NCBI GenBank assembly: GCA_002724245.1
Contig: PBOG01000260.1
Span: 1 to 33,547 of the forward strand
DNA: 33,547 bases
Reading direction: 5' to 3'
DNA from: Planctomycetaceae bacterium
GTDB taxonomy: Bacteria > Planctomycetota > Planctomycetia > Pirellulales > Pirellulaceae
Shown: positions 16,979-24,604 of the stretch, in pieces
Layout of the letters: each line of letters begins with the position of its first letter
Numbering within the stretch: the stretch's first letter is position 1
Position numbers and translations under genes: made by a program
Notes under the pieces: generated by a model
The model's database searches: none
What the model saw: only the letters and a program-made list of their open reading frames with translations
What the model was told of the DNA's origin: nothing

Positions 16979-17722
16979 ATGAAAAACCGCCTGGCAATCG
17001 TGTTGGCAGCGGGGAAGGGCACCAGAATGCGCTCCGAGTTGCCCAAGGTGCTTTTCCCTGTAAATGGGAGGCCCATGATTCACTATGTGCTGGACGCCCT
17101 AAAAGAGGCCGACATCGAAAAAATCCTCGTCGTTGTTGGGTATCGCGCAGACCTGGTCCAGCAAGAATTGGGAATGAGGCACAATCTTGAATTTGTCGAA
17201 CAAAAGGAACAAAAAGGAACTGGCCACGCAACAATGGTCTGCCGTGAGCAACTCGCCAAGCACAAAGGCGCAGTGGTCGTAGTCACAGGCGATTCACCGT
17301 TACTACAAAGTTCGTCTGTGCTGACACTCTTGGAGACATTTCATCAAGAGAAAGCAGGGTGCGTCTTGGGGACTCTACACCGAGATGACCCACAGGGTCT
17401 GGGGCGAATCGTACGTGACAAAACTGGTCAATTTGGCGGCATTGTGGAAGAAAAAGACGCGACCGAAGCGGAACGCAATGTGACAGAAGTAAACATGAGC
17501 ACCTATGTCTTCGATTGCGAGCAGCTGTTAGCTGCCCTCGGTCAACTGAGCGACGACAACCTGCAACAAGAATACTACCTGACGGACTGCCCCCGCCTGA
17601 TCAAAGAGGCGGGACAGCAAGTTCTCGCGTTGCCCACACTCAAGCCATGCGAAGCATTAAGTATCAATACACTGGATGATCTGGCACTTGTTGAATCAAG
17701 CATGCAAGATCTGGGTTATTAG
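16979..17722 (+). CDS. GlmU-type UDP-GlcNAc pyrophosphorylase domain protein (uridylyltransferase only)
   Basis: The 247-residue protein is a sugar-nucleotidyltransferase of the GlmU N-terminal kind: VLAAGKGTRM (8-17) with LPKVL following, which is the NTP and catalytic loop. VVVTGDSPLL contains the metal-binding Asp, and GGIVEEKDAT matches the sugar-binding region. Bifunctional GlmU is about 450 residues and ends in a left-handed beta-helix acetyltransferase domain; that domain is absent here, with a stop after MQDLGY and prs starting soon afterwards. It probably makes UDP-GlcNAc from GlcNAc-1-phosphate, but another NTP/sugar pair is possible. The neighbouring prs mirrors the common glmU-prs order. 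Confidence 0.88.
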   Translation: MKNRLAIVLAAGKGTRMRSELPKVLFPVNGRPMIHYVLDALKEADIEKILVVVGYRADLVQQELGMRHNLEFVEQKEQKGTGHATMVCREQLAKHKGAVVVVTGDSPLLQSSSVLTLLETFHQEKAGCVLGTLHRDDPQGLGRIVRDKTGQFGGIVEEKDATEAERNVTEVNMSTYVFDCEQLLAALGQLSDDNLQQEYYLTDCPRLIKEAGQQVLALPTLKPCEALSINTLDDLALVESSMQDLGY

Positions 17723-17767
17723 AACAACTGTGTGAACGGTTTCGATCGACTCATGACTGGGCAAGCG

Positions 17768-18718
17768 ATGCGTGAACTAAAAATTTTCAGCGGCCAGGCT
17801 AATCCTCGTCTCGCAGAGGACATTTGCAACTACCTGCACTTTCCAGCTCTGGGACGGATCGCATTGGGCCAATTCCCCGACGGCGAGAACTTCTGCAAGA
17901 TTGAGGAAGATGTACGCGGTCGTGATGTATTCCTGGTTCAACCGACCGCGCCACCGGTCAATGACAACCTGATGGAATTACTGGTCATGATCGACAGCTG
18001 CAAACGTGCCAGCGCAGCCCGTATTACTGCCGTCATCCCCTACTTTGGGTATGCCCGCCAGGATCGAAAAGACGAAGGGCGCGTTCCGATTACCGCAAAG
18101 CTGGTGGCTAATCTGATTACGCGAGCCGGTGCGGATCGCGTACTGACCATGGATCTCCATGCGGCCCAGATCCAAGGCTTCTTTGACGTACCTGTCGATC
18201 ATCTCTACGCGGCACCGGTACTGAACGAATACTTCCTGAACATGGGGCTCTCAGGGGACGACCTGGTTATTGTCAGTCCTGATGAAGGCAGCATCAAACG
18301 AGCAGTCGGACATGTTAAACGCCTCGGAGGAAAGCTCGCTATTGTCGACAAACGCCGGTCGAGCGCGGTTGATACCCAGCAACAGAATATTATCGGCGGA
18401 CCCGTTGAAGGGCGTGTCGCTTTAATGATCGACGACATGATCAGCACTGCTGGCTCGATCAAGGGAGCCGCGCAGCTCGTAGCAGATTCAGGTGCCCGCG
18501 AAGTACACGTAGCAGCAACACACGCAGTCCTTTGTGGCAATGCCGTGGAAAATCTCCGCCAGGCACCCATTACCAGTGTAGTTGTGACGGACAGTATCCC
18601 TTCGATTGCGGACGGACAGCTGGAAACACTCAAAGTCCTCTCCGTCGCACCGCTGCTTGCCGAAGCCATCAAACGCATCCACCACGACCAATCGATCAGC
18701 GCAATGTTCGGATCCTGA
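17768..18718 (+). CDS. prs: Ribose-phosphate pyrophosphokinase (PRPP synthetase)
   Basis: Prs makes PRPP from ribose 5-phosphate and ATP for nucleotide, His and Trp synthesis. I choose ATG 17768 (MRELKIFSGQANPRLA), giving 316 residues as in most Prs proteins; in-frame GTG 17732 and ATG 17753 are alternatives and none has a strong ribosome site. Motifs: YFGYARQDRK (92-101), DLHAAQIQGFFD (129-140) and the PRPP loop DDMISTAGS (222-230), where most Prs have D in place of S226. The short spacing to the glmU-like gene suggests one transcript. Confidence 0.95.
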   Translation: MRELKIFSGQANPRLAEDICNYLHFPALGRIALGQFPDGENFCKIEEDVRGRDVFLVQPTAPPVNDNLMELLVMIDSCKRASAARITAVIPYFGYARQDRKDEGRVPITAKLVANLITRAGADRVLTMDLHAAQIQGFFDVPVDHLYAAPVLNEYFLNMGLSGDDLVIVSPDEGSIKRAVGHVKRLGGKLAIVDKRRSSAVDTQQQNIIGGPVEGRVALMIDDMISTAGSIKGAAQLVADSGAREVHVAATHAVLCGNAVENLRQAPITSVVVTDSIPSIADGQLETLKVLSVAPLLAEAIKRIHHDQSISAMFGS

Positions 18719-18808
18719 CGCTGTGCTTTCAGCAGGCTGCGCACTTCCATCCACCGTAGTCGAGAACTTTGCCGAGTCTCCCACTACCAAAAAATCCAAG
18801 GTTCACCG

Positions 18809-20170
18809 ATGCCGCAACTGACTGATATTCGACTCACGGAAGTGCGCAGCGAGTACGAGCAAATTGACTATCGCTCCCCAATCAAGTTTGGGGGTCGTGT
18901 TGTTAATGACGTCGTGCTCTTCAACGTGCAAGTCGATGTCGAAACAAGATCCGGCAAACGAGCAACGGGTTTTGGATCAATGCCCGTTGGCAATGTCTGG
19001 GCCTGGCCCAGTCTTGTCGTCGATACACCTCAGACACTGGAGGCAATGATCCAGATGGGCAACCGCATGGTGGACAACGCCAATGCATTCCGTGGAACCG
19101 GGCACCCTCTGGAAATTACGCAACAATTGAGCCAGGCCTATCCGGCTATTTCAACAAGTGTCGCCGAATCACTGCAATTAGCAGAAGCGGCGCCTGAACT
19201 AGCCTGCCTCGTCGCCGCCAGCCCTCTGGAAGCTGCGATCCATGATGCCTACGGCAGAGCGTTGGAAAAAAACTCGTACGACGTACTGGGAGAGGAATTC
19301 GTCAACCAAGACCTGGGAGCATTTCTGTCCGCGGATTTTTCTGGCGAGTATCTCGACCGCTATACCTCGCGCACCCCAAAAACCACAATGCCGCTCTACC
19401 ATCTCGTTGGAGCTCTCGACCCGCTCACTGATGCGGATTTGGATACACCGCTTGAAGACGGACTTCCGGAAACCCTCGGAGACTGGATTCTGGCAGACGG
19501 CTTGACCCATCTGAAAATCAAACTTTCCGGTGACAATCTCAACTGGGATGTCGATCGTGTGGTTCGCGTAGAAGCAGCCGCTGCGCCTGCACAGCAAAGA
19601 CGCGGATGCCAAGAGTGGCACTATTCACTGGACTTCAATGAAAAATGCGAGAATGTTCAATACGTTCTCGACTTCCTTGCTCACCTTGCGGAACAATGTC
19701 CCGCCGCGCTCACTCGTGTTCAATATATCGAACAACCGACACACCGGGACTTGCGAGCTAACCCTGAAAACAGAATGCACGAGGCGGCCCGTGTCAAACC
19801 GGTCGTCATCGACGAATCGCTCGTTGATTACGAAAGCCTGCTACTCGCACGGGAACAAGGTTATTCTGGCGTCGCCCTGAAAGCGTGCAAGGGACATACC
19901 GAAGCATTGTTAATGGGTGCGGCTGCCCAAAAACATAATTTGTTTCTTTGCGTCCAGGATCTCACGTGCGTTGGGAGTTCCTTCTTGCATTCAGCAAGTA
20001 TCGCGGCCCGCCTACCGACAATCGCAGCAATCGAAGGTAATGGGCGGCAGTATTGTCCCCGTGGAAACGAGGGTTGGAGCCAACGCTATCGCGGCATGTT
20101 TGAAGTATCCGACGGAACGGTCGCCACCTCAGAACTGACCGAACTGGGACTCGGCTTTTCACCTTCTTGA
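18809..20170 (+). CDS. Enolase superfamily enzyme (mandelate racemase / muconate lactonizing type)
   Basis: The 453-residue protein has an N-terminal capping domain and an (alpha/beta)7beta-barrel. Proposed catalytic layout, by position: K236 and K238 in LKIKL; metal ligands D275 (SLDFNE), E308 (YIEQPT) and D335 (VVIDES); then K358 in VALKACKG. This is the KxK / D-E-D / K layout of the MLE, epimerase and dipeptide-epimerase branch rather than the mandelate racemase His-Asp pair. The substrate cannot be named. The N-terminal capping domain is fairly long. A TIM-barrel isomerase follows 66 bp downstream, suggesting use in a sugar-acid or carboxylate catabolic pathway. Confidence 0.88.
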   Translation: MPQLTDIRLTEVRSEYEQIDYRSPIKFGGRVVNDVVLFNVQVDVETRSGKRATGFGSMPVGNVWAWPSLVVDTPQTLEAMIQMGNRMVDNANAFRGTGHPLEITQQLSQAYPAISTSVAESLQLAEAAPELACLVAASPLEAAIHDAYGRALEKNSYDVLGEEFVNQDLGAFLSADFSGEYLDRYTSRTPKTTMPLYHLVGALDPLTDADLDTPLEDGLPETLGDWILADGLTHLKIKLSGDNLNWDVDRVVRVEAAAAPAQQRRGCQEWHYSLDFNEKCENVQYVLDFLAHLAEQCPAALTRVQYIEQPTHRDLRANPENRMHEAARVKPVVIDESLVDYESLLLAREQGYSGVALKACKGHTEALLMGAAAQKHNLFLCVQDLTCVGSSFLHSASIAARLPTIAAIEGNGRQYCPRGNEGWSQRYRGMFEVSDGTVATSELTELGLGFSPS

Positions 20171-20226
20171 ACCTCTCAGCAAGCGTTTACTTGACCGCCA
20201 GGTACCATTACCTATCTATCACACTT

Positions 20227-20230
20227 TGAG
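20227..20230 (+). promoter_or_regulatory. Ribosome binding site GAGG that places the start at ATG 20237
   Basis: GAGG lies 6 nt before ATG 20237. A TTG codon directly upstream (20234) would also give a start, but the ATG has better spacing and codon identity. Confidence 0.5.
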
Positions 20231-20236
20231 GCTTTG

Positions 20237-21049
20237 ATGACCAGGCTCCAATATTGCTTGAACGCCAGTACGATACGCCCAACACCACTGCTGGAAAAAG
20301 TCCGCATCGCCGCGGACACCGGTTACGCGGCAATCGAACTGTGGCATGACGAAATTGAACAATACGTCGCAGCGGGAGGCACACTTGAAGACCTGAAAAA
20401 ACACGTCGTAGACTCGGGGCTATCGATCCCCACAACGATCTACCTGGCGGACTGGTTCGACGCGGCTGCAGAAAGTTACCCACAGATTCTCGACACCTGC
20501 AAACGGCGTATGCAAGATGCCGCAACACTTGGTGCCAGATATGTCATTGCCTCTCCTCCGGCCGCCGACGCTGACTACGACCTGGGAGCAGCTCGCTATC
20601 GAGAATTACTGGAAGCAGGGGACTCGATCGGCGTGCAACCAGCGATGGAGTTTCTAGGATTCGTTGGCCAACTCAATACAATCGAAGACGCCGTAGATGT
20701 GATGCAGCGTTCCGGCCGGCCGGACGCTACGACAATTCTCGATCCATTTCACGTATTCCGCGGGGGTGGCAGCGTCGAGTCGATTGCAAACCTCACTGCG
20801 GATCAGATTGCGATTTCCCACTTCAACGACGTCCCGGCAGAGCCTCCACGCGAGCAGCAACACGACCCGGATCGTGTTATGCCTGGAGACGGAACCTTTG
20901 ACTTGCACCGCTACCTGGAACTATTGCTGGCCACCGGCTACGAAGGATTTCTGTCGCTGGAATTGTTCCGTGAAGACCTCTGGCAACAAGATCCGCTCGC
21001 TGTTGCGCGCGAAGGACTTGAAAAGATGCAGCAAGTCGTCGAAGGATAA
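20237..21049 (+). CDS. Sugar phosphate isomerase/epimerase-like TIM barrel (xylose isomerase-like / AP endonuclease 2 family)
   Basis: A 270-residue protein of the family that includes IolE, hydroxypyruvate isomerase and tagatose epimerase. Likely metal ligands in the barrel are E138 (AMEFLGF), D169 (TILDPFH), H195 (ISHFNDVP) and E242 (LSLELFRED). The segment RVMPGDGTFDL is typical of inosose dehydratase and sugar-isomerase members. No signal peptide, so it is cytoplasmic. Substrate is unassigned. Co-directional and close to the enolase-superfamily gene. It is convergent with groES, with a 39-bp gap in which I see no terminator. Confidence 0.9.
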   Translation: MTRLQYCLNASTIRPTPLLEKVRIAADTGYAAIELWHDEIEQYVAAGGTLEDLKKHVVDSGLSIPTTIYLADWFDAAAESYPQILDTCKRRMQDAATLGARYVIASPPAADADYDLGAARYRELLEAGDSIGVQPAMEFLGFVGQLNTIEDAVDVMQRSGRPDATTILDPFHVFRGGGSVESIANLTADQIAISHFNDVPAEPPREQQHDPDRVMPGDGTFDLHRYLELLLATGYEGFLSLELFREDLWQQDPLAVAREGLEKMQQVVEG

Positions 21050-21088
21050 GGTGCGTCGCGATAGTGCGGCTTTCGGGCAATCAGCAGC

Positions 21089-21436
21089 TCACTCGTCCGA
21101 AGAGAAATCGGCTTCCTCCGCGCGTTCCTCTCTACGAAATACCGCGACAACATCTTCTACTGGAACCACGAATAGCTGATTGTCCGGCTCGAAATCGACT
21201 GGGATCGCATTCTTGGGATGGAACAGGATTTTGTCGTATTGACGCAGTGGCATATCCTCGTCGTGTTCCACTTGTGCCGAGATCGTAACAATACGTCCTG
21301 TTATGGTCGGAATCTCGGAATCATCAGGAAGCGCGATCCCCCCTCGAGTTTCCCGTTTGGGCTCATCTTTGCGGACCAGTACTCGAGCACCGATCGGCTC
21401 TACATATTCAAATGTCTGCTGTCGGGCCTTGCCCAT
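21089..21436 (-). CDS. groS: Stand-alone GroES-like co-chaperonin (Cpn10)
   Basis: The 115-residue product has the Cpn10 fold: IGARVLVRKDEP at 15-26 and a mobile loop RETRGGIALPDDSE in which I34-A35-L36 takes the place of the IVL/IML contact tripeptide that docks on GroEL. The segment PLRQYDKILFHPKNAIPVDF matches the middle of Cpn10 proteins. The C-terminus carries an extra acidic tail of about 15 residues (RREERAEEADFSSDE) beyond the normal end. No groEL gene is nearby, and no CIRCE (TTAGCACTC-type) element is seen upstream. An AGGA ribosome site precedes the ATG on the reverse strand. Planctomycetes often have several chaperonin sets; this may be a dispersed or specialised one. Confidence 0.88.
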   Translation of the reverse strand: MGKARQQTFEYVEPIGARVLVRKDEPKRETRGGIALPDDSEIPTITGRIVTISAQVEHDEDMPLRQYDKILFHPKNAIPVDFEPDNQLFVVPVEDVVAVFRREERAEEADFSSDE

Positions 21437-22000
21437 TGCTTTTCTGTCCTGGTTATTCTCGTTCCTGTTTCACCACCGCCCCAAAACGGTAGGGACCGTC
21501 GATTCACACACCGGCAACACTCTTTACGCCTCAACTGGAATTTCGGCAGCCCCAGTTTGTCAGAACCGGGCCCAACCAGAATATCACTCGACGCTCCAGC
21601 CGTGATCCTTGGTGCAAAAGTTTAACTCTCGTCCTGGAAAATGCAATGTACACACGACCCCACTTGCCGTGTTTTACGATGGGCAAGCGAGTTGGGGGTG
21701 CGACAAGCTGCGCATTGCCGTCTGAAACACCCGCTGCACCACTCCAAAAACATCCACTCATGAATCACAAATCGCGTACCAGGCCATGTACCGAGGACTA
21801 CGGACTACTAAATACTGCTTCCTTCAGGGCAGAAATAAGCGATCGACGGTGACACAGCTGAATCTCGCATTCACACAGTCTTTCCCCCAACAGCGTACCG
21901 CTCGTGACGACTCCGGTTCCTCCATCTAGAATGGCAACCTGCCAAATTTGTTCTGTTCTCGACGACTCCCGCTAACTCCGCTTGCAAAGCCACCAAGACC
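21437..22000. other. 564-bp intergenic region, no supported gene
   Basis: This region separates the divergent groES-like and 2OG-oxygenase genes and should hold both promoters. Short open frames on both strands lack recognisable features. Small structures include a hairpin ACGGT-AGGG-ACCGT at 21485-21498 and a 7-nt tandem duplication GGACTAC at 21795-21808. I see no tRNA, SRP RNA, tmRNA or riboswitch-like sequence, but a small unstructured RNA cannot be excluded by eye. Confidence 0.35.
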
Positions 22001-22915
22001 ATGCCCGACTGGAAACCCATCGACGCGCCGATTGGCGAAGGGTTGAATTATTCAGCATCTTCACTCGAAGAACTCGCCGCAGGAGACATCCCCGCCATCA
22101 TTCTCCGCAAGGCATGGCAACCAGAGGTATGTCAACATCTAGTTGATCGCCTGATTGGGGAAGACCTGCTCTACGATCCCCGTGAAGAAATTCCAGAAAA
22201 ATTTCGGGCCGTCGCTATCCCCGAAGGATATTTCAAGAAGGGAGAGGACACAGAAGCCTCTTACGCCTGGAATACCAGGAAAGATACGGGCAGGACACGC
22301 ATCGACATTGGCAGCAGCCTGGGGTATCGCGGATCCGATCCAGATGATTTTTTCACCCACGCTTCCGAAAGTCAGGCGATCTTCAATCGCCTCTTCGAAA
22401 ACCACGATAGCCCCATCGAGTTGATCTATGGAGCGCTTGAACGACTCTCACGTGGCAAGCGTGCTGTAACAGCGTATGAGCCTGACGGCCGCCAGTACTG
22501 CCCCGCAATTATTCGCGCCCACTACGATGGCTACACTTACAAACCTCACTTCGACTCGGTCCGCTTGAGAGAGAAACGCGACAATTACTCGGTAAGCGAA
22601 TTTGAACACCAGTTTGCCGGAGTACTGGTCCTGCAAAATGCACAACGTGGCGACAGATCGGCTCAAGCCGTAATTCACCAATGCCTCTGGGACCCTCACG
22701 TCGATCCACATATTCAAGAGGGAACGTTTCACGAATACGCTGCGACCAATCAGATCGAGAACCTTGAAGTTTGCCTGGAGCCTGGCGATCTCTATTTCTT
22801 TAACACGCGTTCCATCCATGAAGTCCCCGGGTTGGACGGCGAACTTCCGCGAATCGTAGTCGCCGTTTTCATCGGTTTTAGCAGTGACCGAGAGGAGATT
22901 TTTGTCTGGTCTTGA
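22001..22915 (+). CDS. 2-oxoglutarate/Fe(II)-dependent dioxygenase-like protein
   Basis: A 304-residue protein of the double-stranded beta-helix dioxygenase type. The expected iron and cosubstrate residues are visible and ordered: H183 and D185 in KPHFDSVRL, H273 in SIHEVPG, and R284 in LPRIVVAVFIGF. The presence of D185 indicates hydroxylation or another oxidation rather than the halide-binding variant (HxG/A) of SyrB2-type halogenases. There is no signal peptide. Substrate unknown: it could act on a protein side chain or a small molecule. Stop codon lies 84 bp from the end of the convergent flavin oxidoreductase. Confidence 0.85.
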   Translation: MPDWKPIDAPIGEGLNYSASSLEELAAGDIPAIILRKAWQPEVCQHLVDRLIGEDLLYDPREEIPEKFRAVAIPEGYFKKGEDTEASYAWNTRKDTGRTRIDIGSSLGYRGSDPDDFFTHASESQAIFNRLFENHDSPIELIYGALERLSRGKRAVTAYEPDGRQYCPAIIRAHYDGYTYKPHFDSVRLREKRDNYSVSEFEHQFAGVLVLQNAQRGDRSAQAVIHQCLWDPHVDPHIQEGTFHEYAATNQIENLEVCLEPGDLYFFNTRSIHEVPGLDGELPRIVVAVFIGFSSDREEIFVWS

Positions 22916-22929
22916 ATGTCTATCCTCAA

Positions 22930-22959
22930 ACAGGGACACCGGTACAGCAATTGCCCTGT
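22930..22959. terminator. Weak inverted repeat between convergent genes
   Basis: ACAGGG (22930-22935) and CCCTGT (22954-22959) form a 6-bp stem with an 18-nt loop in the 84-bp convergent gap. There is no T-tract. It could serve as a weak bidirectional termination structure. Confidence 0.25.
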
Positions 22960-22999
22960 CCTGCATGCTTGATGATCTGTTGCTCCGCAGACAGCCAGT

Positions 23000-24514
23000 T
23001 CACGCGGGCCGACCAACAGGTGCGACGGTGTGGCGATACATGTTCGCAATGTCAGTCGCGAACAGGCCGACTTGATTAAAGGGCCGGATCGCAGCTTCAA
23101 CGCGTTGCTCGAAACGACGCAGATCCGTCTCAGTCGGGCTGGAACCCATTTGTTGCAACCATTCACTGGCAGCGGCTACGGCCTGTCGCCACGAGACTGA
23201 ATCGGCGCACAGGAACGCAGATTGAAATGCATCACTGTGCTCTGCACGCTGCCGCTCATACGTGGTTGCCGCGGCAAAATAGAGCATCGTACAAGCCGTC
23301 AACGTCGAAAAATCCGGCGCGTCATAACAACACGAGACCAGCTGATCAACAAGCAGTAACTCGCTGCGCACAACGCGATCGTAGTCTGCCATCTTTTCGG
23401 CCATGCCTGATTGGCCCCAGCATTCAGACCACGTTGCAACAAGGCGCTCAATACCGCAGAGCGTATGGGCAATACCCGTACTGTGAAGAGGGTCGATGAA
23501 ACCAGCCGTGTGCGGCAAGAGCGCCCAATTCAAGTCAGCCAGCTTCCCCCAAAGCCGTTGCAACCGTTCCGTTCGAATAATACGCCCGGGAAGATCCGCC
23601 AGCTGTGCGCCCGCAAATACTTCACCAATTGCGGGATAACGTTCGAGCATGAATTCCCAGTCGTCACGAGGCGCACGGCGAGAGGCAATCGCGTGACGCC
23701 GCATGTCCATTACAAAGCCTGCGCTAACTCTTTCATCCTGAAACCGAAGATTCCACATCCAGGCACCATCCAGCCAGTGATGGAGCGCTGCGTGGTCGCA
23801 GTCAAATGGATGTTCCTGGAGAGTGGGGTGCTGACCACGCAACCATTCGTGCCAACGTTTAACGCCATAAAAATGGGAAAACACTGCCCACGACTGTGTC
23901 CGCAAACAGTCGTGGGCCGAACGCAAGGATAACCACTTGGGCAACAAACTTGCCGCACCCGTGGCATCAACCAGAAACTGTCCTCGCACCTCGATGCTGC
24001 GCCCGTCCTGAACACCTTGCAGAACCCAAGGGTCAGCGCCCAATAATCCCGTCAACTCGACTCGTTCGACGAGATCAACCCCCTGTTCCCGAGCCTGCTC
24101 TGCCATCCAGAAATCGACATCAGCCCGTAACCAATGGGTATCACTTTGCTCATCATTGGCGCTTGCCGTAACAAGCAGCTCATTTTGATGCTGCTTGTCT
24201 GGTACAAAGCGATTATCAACCTGGTGCCCAAAATAGCTGAAACCACGTTTGAGACCACAGACCAGGCCGGGGACGCTTTTCCGCCACCTACCGTAATCGC
24301 TAATGGCAACCAGTTGAGGAAGATCATACCTGGCGGCCAAGTCACGCAGGATCGCGCCTGCGATCGGTGTCGATGACTCACCAATCGTGAAACGAGGGTG
24401 GGCACCGCGATCAATGACAACCACGCGCAAACCGATCTTGCGTGCAATCAACGCCGTCAGGCACCCGCCAAAGCCGCCTCCAAGAATCACGATGTCCGCA
24501 ACCATTTGAGACAC
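23000..24514 (-). CDS. FAD-dependent flavin-monooxygenase / tryptophan-halogenase-like protein
   Basis: The 504-residue protein carries an N-terminal FAD-binding Rossmann loop GGGFGG (12-17) with IDRGAHPRFTIGESSTP (near 34-50). GLKRGFSYFGH (87-97) contains K89 at the place where halogenases carry the lysine that activates HOCl (K79 in PrnA). AGFIDPLHSTGIAHTL near 340 is the C-terminal FAD segment. The halogenase WxWxIP signature is WMWNLRF (252-258), so the first two Trp are kept but the Ile-Pro is not. It may therefore be a halogenase relative with altered specificity, or a flavin monooxygenase. It follows the DUF1549 gene by 90 bp on the same strand. Confidence 0.82.
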   Translation of the reverse strand: MSQMVADIVILGGGFGGCLTALIARKIGLRVVVIDRGAHPRFTIGESSTPIAGAILRDLAARYDLPQLVAISDYGRWRKSVPGLVCGLKRGFSYFGHQVDNRFVPDKQHQNELLVTASANDEQSDTHWLRADVDFWMAEQAREQGVDLVERVELTGLLGADPWVLQGVQDGRSIEVRGQFLVDATGAASLLPKWLSLRSAHDCLRTQSWAVFSHFYGVKRWHEWLRGQHPTLQEHPFDCDHAALHHWLDGAWMWNLRFQDERVSAGFVMDMRRHAIASRRAPRDDWEFMLERYPAIGEVFAGAQLADLPGRIIRTERLQRLWGKLADLNWALLPHTAGFIDPLHSTGIAHTLCGIERLVATWSECWGQSGMAEKMADYDRVVRSELLLVDQLVSCCYDAPDFSTLTACTMLYFAAATTYERQRAEHSDAFQSAFLCADSVSWRQAVAAASEWLQQMGSSPTETDLRRFEQRVEAAIRPFNQVGLFATDIANMYRHTVAPVGRPA

Positions 24515-24604
24515 GGCGACTCATTACTCCGACCACAAAGTGACTGGCGTTGCCGCTCGGGGTGAAAGCGTTGCACAACCACTATCTCCGGTTGGGTATC
24601 CCCA

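Noticed and set aside
17198-17220. Tandem GAACAAAA-type repeat in the glmU-like gene
   Set aside because: It reflects adjacent Glu-Gln-Lys codons in a charged segment, not a separate element.
22001-22915. Non-haem iron halogenase of SyrB2 type
   Set aside because: The second iron ligand D185 is present; true halogenases of that type have Gly or Ala here to make room for chloride.
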